28,806 nt of DNA, from positions 1 to 28,806 of the forward strand of contig NZ_CALUDM010000032.1 of assembly GCF_943914805.1 (NCBI RefSeq). Direction: 5' to 3'. The notes beneath the pieces are model-generated. The model was given only the letters and a program-made list of their open reading frames with translations. It was not told the DNA's origin and searched no databases. The position numbers were made by a program, and so were the translations under genes. Below are positions 23,540 to 28,806 of the stretch, in pieces (position 1 is the stretch's first letter; every line of letters begins with the position of its first letter). The stretch is from an uncultured Acinetobacter sp. (GTDB lineage: Bacteria > Pseudomonadota > Gammaproteobacteria > Pseudomonadales > Moraxellaceae).

Positions 23540-25027
23540 TTAGGTTTGTAAATTGCGTGGTACATCTAAAGTACGTTCAAAATTTAAATTACTTTCTAAA
23601 CAAAGTCGATTACGACCTCTTTCTTTTGCTTGGTAGAGTGCTTCATCTGCACGTTTTATCAATTGTTGAAACGGTACGCAGTACGGAAAAGTTTGATAAC
23701 TTAAACCAATACTGACACTGATATTTAGTTCACGATGATCATCTAAATGAATAGGTGTACTAAAAACACTATTACAAATCCGTTGAGCAATATTGATACT
23801 TTGTTCTAACGTTAAATCTTTGAGCAATATCGCAAATTCCTCGCCACCTAAACGACCAAATAAATCGCTAGAACGCAGTTGCGCTTTGACTTGTCGTGTA
23901 AATTCTTGCAATACGAAATCACCAATCACGTGGCCATATTGATCATTAATTTTTTTAAAATGGTCTAAGTCTAGAACTAAAAGCGTAACACTGTGCGCTT
24001 GTTTCTTTTCAATATCTTCTGTGACAGCACGTTCGCTTTGTTCATAAAAAAAACGGCGATTCATAGCGGCGGTGAGTCCATCATGATTCGCAAGATATAA
24101 AATTTGATGATAAAGTTTTTGACGATTTAAACTAATAATAGTGAGTGTAAGTGGTCCCAACGCAAGCATCATTAAACCAATTCGTACTGAAATAGTCGTT
24201 GCCAAATAAGCATCTGGGGATTGAGTGATGTAGTAGGCCGTTAAACTATTATAAAGCAACATGCAAACAACACAGTTGATGATTGAAACGAAGAATAAGT
24301 TATAAGTTAATGAAGCCCAAACCAAAGCTGCAATAGGGAACATAATTGCACCTGGCCCAATAAAGAAATGGGTCAGGATGACAGAAACAACAACGGCTGC
24401 AAACGGGAATAAGGTTTTATATTGAATTGGTTTTTGCTTATATTCTTCAATATATTTTTTAAAAACCTTTTTTTCTGGAATTGCCAATAAAATAGGTAAA
24501 AAAGTAATTACATTTAAAATCTCACCTGTCCACCACATACCAAAGTCAATCCAAATACGATCCATCGACATAAATGTATTGGGTAAATACGGTACAGTGA
24601 GACATGCAAAGACAGGCGCTGCAAGGCAACCACCAAAAGCACTCATCACAAACAAATAAAGGAAAGTCAGCCCTCTATTGTATTGTTTATAATCGAGCTT
24701 AAATAGATGAATGAGAACCAGTGTAACAATCACATGCAGTAAGTTTGCAAATGTTAAAAACAGGGTGAGTAAAAAATAATTACCTGTAATTAAGTCAGCT
24801 GTCATAAACGCCGTAAAAGCGCCAACCCAACCACCGAAGTTATTTAAGTTTTGAAAACGTAGAAATAAGCCCAACAACACAGCATTGGCAGGCCAAAAAA
24901 TAGCAAGAAAGAATAATGGGCGACCGAATATACCAATTAACGCACAAGCGAAAATAATCACTGCAACAATAAAGAAGGCAGTTAAATTTTTTCTAAATGC
25001 TTGATTTGAGAATGTTATTCCTGACAA
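23540..25027 (-). CDS. Membrane-bound diguanylate cyclase (MASE1-like sensor, GGDEF)
   Basis: Makes the second messenger cyclic di-GMP from two GTP. Residues 1 to about 305 are eight or so membrane helices resembling a MASE1 sensor (FFLAIFWPANAVLLGLFLRF); the C-terminal part is a GGDEF domain beginning near NHDGLTAAMNRRFF (about 320). The active-site motif is intact as GGEEF at 394-398, and the product-inhibition site RSSD is at 385-388, five residues before, so the enzyme should be active and feedback-inhibited. No EAL phosphodiesterase domain. The signal is unknown. It is divergent, across about 420 bases, from a small secreted protein. Confidence 0.92.
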   Translation of the reverse strand: MSGITFSNQAFRKNLTAFFIVAVIIFACALIGIFGRPLFFLAIFWPANAVLLGLFLRFQNLNNFGGWVGAFTAFMTADLITGNYFLLTLFLTFANLLHVIVTLVLIHLFKLDYKQYNRGLTFLYLFVMSAFGGCLAAPVFACLTVPYLPNTFMSMDRIWIDFGMWWTGEILNVITFLPILLAIPEKKVFKKYIEEYKQKPIQYKTLFPFAAVVVSVILTHFFIGPGAIMFPIAALVWASLTYNLFFVSIINCVVCMLLYNSLTAYYITQSPDAYLATTISVRIGLMMLALGPLTLTIISLNRQKLYHQILYLANHDGLTAAMNRRFFYEQSERAVTEDIEKKQAHSVTLLVLDLDHFKKINDQYGHVIGDFVLQEFTRQVKAQLRSSDLFGRLGGEEFAILLKDLTLEQSINIAQRICNSVFSTPIHLDDHRELNISVSIGLSYQTFPYCVPFQQLIKRADEALYQAKERGRNRLCLESNLNFERTLDVPRNLQT

Positions 25028-25446
25028 TTGACTAACCTGTTGGATTAGAATGATTAATTGATAAAGCTATAATATACAATTACTCAATAATTCGGATTGG
25101 TGAGTAATAAGAATATATTTTTTGGTCTATAAATCAATAGTTTTAATCGTTAATTCAGAAATGCTTACAAAATAATGATCTATAGCTGACAATATTTTAT
25201 AAATCACTCAGTTATTTGCATGAAAAACAGTGTTGCTTATCATATAGCAGAACCGAATTTTATATTTTGTTACTTGTGTATCTTGGTTTCGTTTTTAAAA
25301 ATAATCGTCGCCACAAACATCGATGAATTGTCTATAGCTTCTTACTGTATAAGGCAATAAAGATTGTTCTTATATGGTTATTTTTGCATGCTTTATTATA
25401 AATATATGCTAATTTAGTTTTGATGAAATCTTTATATAGATTAGGT
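25028..25446. other. Gap between the diguanylate cyclase and secreted-protein genes
   Basis: AT-rich divergent intergenic region of about 400 bases. It must hold two outward promoters; I see no convincing -35/-10 pair, no gene and no strong hairpin. Confidence 0.4.
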
Positions 25447-25923
25447 ATGAAAAAAACAGCACTGATTATTCCTTTACTGCTTAGTCTTTCAGGACATTCT
25501 TTTGCAGATCAAAAAGTTCAACCACAAACGAAAAATAGTACAAATTCGGCGAATTTAATCCGTATTGACACCCGCCCTGAGATTTTGGGTTTATGGGGAA
25601 TGGAGATTCCAAACAATAAAAAATGCACTGAATATTATAATTTTCGTGGTTCAAACGAAGTTGTGGTCAACAGTGGCAAAGAATGGTCAATCGGTCTATA
25701 TGATTATCAGCCATCTCCTGATAATACTTTAGAAAAGCCACCGGCTTTAATTATGCAAATCAAATATGAAAATAACGAAATGGATTGTTCAGGTCGTAAA
25801 GAAGACCAATCTGGTGAAGTTACACAATATTTTGTGAAGTGGAATAATTCAAATACGATTAATTTTTGTGCTTCTGAAAAAGGTGATCAATGTTTTGCAA
25901 CATTACACCGTATATTGCCATGA
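25447..25923 (+). CDS. Small secreted protein of unknown function
   Basis: A 158-residue protein (from ATG 25447) with a clear Sec signal peptide: MKK, a hydrophobic core (TALIIPLLLSLSG) and a cleavage site after HSFA, leaving a mature protein of about 138 residues starting DQK. The mature part has four cysteines (60, 114, 141, 149), enough for two disulfide bonds, in line with a periplasmic or exported protein. No domain is recognised. An upstream in-frame ATG at 25423 (or TTG 25420) is possible; neither start has a good ribosome site, and 25447 gives the more typical signal peptide. Single-gene unit ending at a terminator. Confidence 0.72.
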   Translation: MKKTALIIPLLLSLSGHSFADQKVQPQTKNSTNSANLIRIDTRPEILGLWGMEIPNNKKCTEYYNFRGSNEVVVNSGKEWSIGLYDYQPSPDNTLEKPPALIMQIKYENNEMDCSGRKEDQSGEVTQYFVKWNNSNTINFCASEKGDQCFATLHRILP

Positions 25924-25961
25924 TCAACAGATTTTCATAGCAATAGATAAAATTGAATACA

Positions 25962-25991
25962 AAAAAACCTCTGATCAATCAGAGGTTTTTT
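25962..25991. terminator. Bidirectional terminator between the secreted-protein gene and accC
   Basis: AAAAAACCTCTGA (25962-25974) pairs perfectly with TCAGAGGTTTTTT (25979-25991) around TCAA, with A/T runs on both sides. It can end both converging transcripts. Confidence 0.92.
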
Positions 25992-26011
25992 ATGCTCAGA
26001 AGACTTACTGA

Positions 26012-27376
26012 TTAAGCATCATTTTCATGACCTTGCACTTGTTTAAGCAAATGCTTTTCAAGGTAATGAATATCCATCGCTTGTTTACAGAATTTTTTAT
26101 CTTCTAGAATTAAATCTTTATGCAATGGAATATTGGTTTTAATTCCAGTCAAAATCATCTCATCTAAAGCTTGTTTCATGCGAGCAATCGCAGTTTCACG
26201 ATCTTTACCATGTGCAATCAGCTTTGCAATCATTGAATCATAATATGGAGGAATGCTATAGCCTTCATAAATATGAGAATCTAGACGAATACCTGCACCG
26301 CCTGGTGCATAGAAACTTTCAATCTTACCCGGTGATGGCAAGAATGTTGTTGGGTCTTCGGCATTGATACGGCATTCAATCGCATGACCTTTCACTTCAA
26401 TTTCTTCTTGTTGAAGATCCAGACCTAAACCTGCTGCGATACGTAGCTGCTGTTCAATAATATCGATACCTGTGACTTGTTCAGTAACAGGGTGCTCTAC
26501 TTGAACACGGGTATTCATTTCAATGAAGAAGAATTCTCCATCTTCAAATAAGAACTCGAAAGTCCCTGCACCACGATATTGCATCAGCTTACATGCATTC
26601 ACACATGCTTCTAGAATTTGAGCACGCGCTTCATCAGGTAAACCTGGAGCAGGCGCTTCTTCTAAAACTTTTTGATGACGACGCTGTAAAGAACAATCAC
26701 GATCATATAAATGAACGGCATGGCCATTACCATCAGCTAATACTTGTACTTCGACATGACGTGGCTTTTGTAGGAAACGTTCCATATAAACCGTATCATC
26801 GCCAAACCACATTTCAGCATCACGCTGTGCAGCTTGTACAGACTCAAGCAGGGTATCTACACGCTCAACAATACGCATCCCACGACCACCGCCACCTGAA
26901 GCAGCTTTTACGATCAAAGGAAAACCAATTTCTTTAGCTTCAGCCAAAGCATTATTGGTGGTTACTGCATGCGCTGAACCTGGAACTGTTGGAACACCAG
27001 CTTTACGCATTGCCATGATTGCAGAAACTTTATTACCCATTAAACGGATATGTTCTGGACGTGGACCAATGAAAATAAAACCAGAGCTTTCTACAATTTC
27101 TGCAAATTCAGCATTTTCAGATAAGAAACCATAACCAGGATGGATGGCATCTGCACCGGTGATTTCAGCAGCAGTAATCAGTGCAGGGATATTTAAATAG
27201 CTTTCACTACTCGCACCCGGCCCAATACACACAGCTTCATCACAAAAACGAAGATGCATCAAATCTTTATCGGCATCTGAATAGATACCAACAGTTTTGA
27301 TTCCTAAAGTTTTGCAAGCTCGGGTAATGCGTAAAGCAATTTCACCACGGTTTGCAATTAAAACTTTTTGCAACAT
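26012..27376 (-). CDS. accC: Acetyl-CoA carboxylase biotin carboxylase subunit
   Basis: ATP-dependent carboxylation of the biotin carried by AccB, the first half-reaction in making malonyl-CoA for fatty acids. The 454 residues are typical. N-terminal ANRGEIALRI, the glycine-rich ATP loop KAASGGGGRGMRIV (about 157-170), ERFLQKPRHVEVQVLAD, RDCSLQRRHQKVLEEAPAP and EMNTRVQVEHPVTE are all intact, as are AECRINAEDP-type residues (IECRINAEDP). The ATG has GGGGG eight bases upstream. Sixteen bases follow accB. It acts in the cytosol with AccB and the AccAD pair, which is not in this window. Confidence 0.98.
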   Translation of the reverse strand: MLQKVLIANRGEIALRITRACKTLGIKTVGIYSDADKDLMHLRFCDEAVCIGPGASSESYLNIPALITAAEITGADAIHPGYGFLSENAEFAEIVESSGFIFIGPRPEHIRLMGNKVSAIMAMRKAGVPTVPGSAHAVTTNNALAEAKEIGFPLIVKAASGGGGRGMRIVERVDTLLESVQAAQRDAEMWFGDDTVYMERFLQKPRHVEVQVLADGNGHAVHLYDRDCSLQRRHQKVLEEAPAPGLPDEARAQILEACVNACKLMQYRGAGTFEFLFEDGEFFFIEMNTRVQVEHPVTEQVTGIDIIEQQLRIAAGLGLDLQQEEIEVKGHAIECRINAEDPTTFLPSPGKIESFYAPGGAGIRLDSHIYEGYSIPPYYDSMIAKLIAHGKDRETAIARMKQALDEMILTGIKTNIPLHKDLILEDKKFCKQAMDIHYLEKHLLKQVQGHENDA

Positions 27377-27392
27377 ATCAACCCCCGAGGTA

Positions 27393-27812
27393 TTACGCGC
27401 GGTAGCGGAATAAAGGTTGACCGAATTGGATTACATCGCCGTTTTTAACTAAAATTTCTTCAACTACACCACTTTGCGTTGCTTCAATTGGGTTCATAAT
27501 TTTCATTGCTTCAATGATACCAAGGGTTTCACCAGCAGAAACAGTTTGTCCAACATTCACAAAAGGTGCTTCACCTGGACTTGGAGCTGAATAGAATACG
27601 CCAACCATTGGAGAAGTTTCTACTGCACCACGTGGCGCAGCTTTAGCTTTAGGTGCTTCTGCGATTGGTGCTGCAAGAGGTGCTACGCCAGCAGCAACCA
27701 CAGGATTACGGCGAGTTAAAGCAATCGATTGATCTCCTTCTTTCACTTCAATGGCTTGAAGATCAGATTCAATCATCAAATCGATGAGCTTTTTGATTTT
27801 GCGAATATCCAT
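27393..27812 (-). CDS. accB: Acetyl-CoA carboxylase biotin carboxyl carrier protein
   Basis: Carries the biotin that shuttles carboxyl groups in acetyl-CoA carboxylase. 139 residues: an N-terminal helical region (1-30), a short Ala/Pro-rich linker (about 38-62) and a C-terminal biotinyl domain with the site EAMKIMN, Lys104 being biotinylated. The PMVGVFYSAPSPGEAPFV thumb region typical of AccB is present. AGGAA lies nine bases before the ATG. It is the middle gene of the aroQ-accB-accC operon. Confidence 0.97.
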   Translation of the reverse strand: MDIRKIKKLIDLMIESDLQAIEVKEGDQSIALTRRNPVVAAGVAPLAAPIAEAPKAKAAPRGAVETSPMVGVFYSAPSPGEAPFVNVGQTVSAGETLGIIEAMKIMNPIEATQSGVVEEILVKNGDVIQFGQPLFRYRA

Positions 27813-27829
27813 GGGTTCGTATTCCTAAA

Positions 27830-28285
27830 TTATGATTGAGTTGAAGATTGAATTTTGTCGATTACGTAATTGAGCGCAAAAGCATAGCCTTTCGCACCTA
27901 AACCACAAATTACGCCTACGGCTTTATCCGATAAATAAGAATGATGTCTGAATGTTTCACGTGCGTGTACGTTGGAAAGATGGACTTCAATAAAAGGAAT
28001 GGCTACACCTAGAAGCGCATCACGTACAGCTACAGAAGTATGTGTCAATGCTGCTGGATTTATTATTATAAATTGAACACCTTGTTGCTGCGCTTGATGA
28101 ATTCGATCAACGACAGCACCTTCCCAATTACTTTGGAAAGTGTCTAAAGATAAGTTTGCTTGCTGAGCTTGTTGGATGAGTTGCTGGTTGATGTCATCCA
28201 GTGTGAGGTGACCATAAACCTCTGGTTCGCGCTGTCCTAGCAAATTTAAGTTTGGTCCGTGGATGACCAAAATGGTCGAACTCAT
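27830..28285 (-). CDS. aroQ: Type II 3-dehydroquinate dehydratase
   Basis: Third step of the shikimate pathway: dehydrates 3-dehydroquinate. The 151 residues match type II enzymes, with IHGPNLNLLGQREPEVYG at the N-terminus (the Arg of the active-site lid loop is in GQREP and the catalytic Tyr in EVYG), IINPAALTHTSVAVRDAL in the middle, EVHLSNVHARETFRHHSYLS with the catalytic His, and GLGAKGYAFAL at the end. First gene of an operon with accB (17-base gap) and accC, the order common in gamma-proteobacteria. A leader hairpin lies 31-55 bases upstream. Confidence 0.97.
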   Translation of the reverse strand: MSSTILVIHGPNLNLLGQREPEVYGHLTLDDINQQLIQQAQQANLSLDTFQSNWEGAVVDRIHQAQQQGVQFIIINPAALTHTSVAVRDALLGVAIPFIEVHLSNVHARETFRHHSYLSDKAVGVICGLGAKGYAFALNYVIDKIQSSTQS

Positions 28286-28315
28286 TGAGCATGCTCCAAT
28301 TCAAAAGTTGCAAAA

Positions 28316-28340
28316 AACTTTGCAAGATGTCTGCAAAGTT
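28316..28340 (-). promoter_or_regulatory. Terminator-like hairpin in the aroQ leader
   Basis: On the minus strand AACTTTGCA and TGCAAAGTT form a perfect nine-base stem with a seven-base loop, continuing into a run of six T, 31 bases before the aroQ start. It could attenuate the operon, stabilise its mRNA, or end a transcript from a gene beyond the window. Confidence 0.5.
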
Positions 28341-28422
28341 TGCATATTATGGCATGTTTTTCTACAAATACTTTATATTTTCTTTGAATTGACGTAGAAA
28401 GCTTGTGCCTCGTATGGGCTAT

Positions 28423-28451
28423 ATAATGTTAATTTTGTCTGCAAATGACAA
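28423..28451 (-). promoter_or_regulatory. Candidate aroQ-accBC promoter
   Basis: On the minus strand TTGTCA (28446-28451) is followed after exactly 17 bases by CATTAT (28423-28428), a 5/6 and 4/6 match to sigma-70 consensus. Transcription would start about 130 bases before aroQ and include the leader hairpin. Confidence 0.4.
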
Positions 28452-28806
28452 TGCTAAAATATGACAAATTTTATATGTGTTTCGTAATACTTACATTTTA
28501 GACCGAATGACCAAACTATTCATTTGATTTGTGTAACTGACCAAATTCTGTGGATCATCTATAGGATGCTATTCACTCTAATTACATCATTAACAAATCT
28601 GCTCCATTGCTATAGTTCTCATATATGAATGTCAAAAAATTAAATCTCTACAATAGTATTTAAAATGTAGGGACTCTTTAGATTTATCAGTGTTCGGATG
28701 AATCACTTACATCATTGATTCAGCCGTATGGATAGTCGTAAATGCTGTATGTGCAATTATATTCGAGGCATTACCACAAAACTAAATTACAAATATTTAT
28801 TTAAAA

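Larger units (their letters stand above)
28286..28806. other. Upstream region of the aroQ-accB-accC operon
   Basis: No gene is seen in these 521 bases. It contains a leader hairpin (28316-28340), a candidate promoter (28423-28451, minus) and a TGAATCA/TGATTCA inverted repeat near 28697-28720. The rest is AT-rich and unassigned. Confidence 0.5.

Noticed and set aside
28697..28720. TGAATCA/TGATTCA inverted repeat as a terminator
   Set aside because: Short stem, ten-base loop and no T run on either strand.

Overview
The window is low-GC chromosomal DNA that looks like the genus Acinetobacter. The main support is a divergent aceR-aceI pair very close to the A. baumannii chlorhexidine efflux locus, an aroQ-accB-accC operon, a compact cobalamin nucleotide-loop operon, and palindromic intergenic repeats of a kind I recall from Acinetobacter. 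This identification comes from recognising protein sequences, not from a search. I see no tRNA, rRNA, CRISPR array, transposase, integrase or phage gene.

Layout. 1-1019: methionine aminopeptidase (map, +). 1020-1737: a 718-base non-coding gap between convergent genes, rich in nested hairpins and a REP-like cluster. 1738-5004 (-): a BenE-type benzoate transporter, a LeuE-type exporter and transaldolase. 5093-6786: the LysR regulator aceR (-) and the PACE efflux gene aceI (+), separated by an unusually structured intergenic region. 7039-11857 (+): a 691-aa protein with a PcfJ-like C-terminus, a PIF1-like helicase with a C-terminal helix-turn-helix region, a small acidic protein, and a CHMI-type tautomerase. 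12020-14612 (-): thiM tightly coupled to a multi-zinc-ribbon protein of unknown function, then a small unknown protein. 15323-17932 (+): aminopeptidase N. 18171-21831 (+): a 2H-phosphoesterase gene overlapping cobU, then cobT, cobC and cobS, the last steps of B12 assembly and salvage. 21979-25027 (-): an amidase and a membrane-bound diguanylate cyclase. 25447-25923 (+): a small secreted protein. 26012-28285 (-): aroQ-accB-accC. 28286-28806: the upstream region of that operon.

How the genes work together. Most are housekeeping or metabolic and work independently. Clear units are aceR/aceI (sensor and pump), the cob operon (two ATGA stop/start overlaps, plus a 13-base overlap with the 2H gene), the zinc-ribbon/thiM pair (thiM ribosome site lies on the upstream stop codon) and aroQ-accB-accC (gaps of 16-17 bases).

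The best places for new biology are: (1) the 2H-phosphoesterase translationally joined to cobU; (2) the PcfJ-like protein beside the PIF1/HTH helicase; (3) the aceR-aceI intergenic region, with a palindromic repeat between 16-base direct repeats plus two distinct operator-like palindromes; and (4) the multi-zinc-knuckle protein coupled to thiM. None is a demonstrated new system. They are specific, checkable leads.
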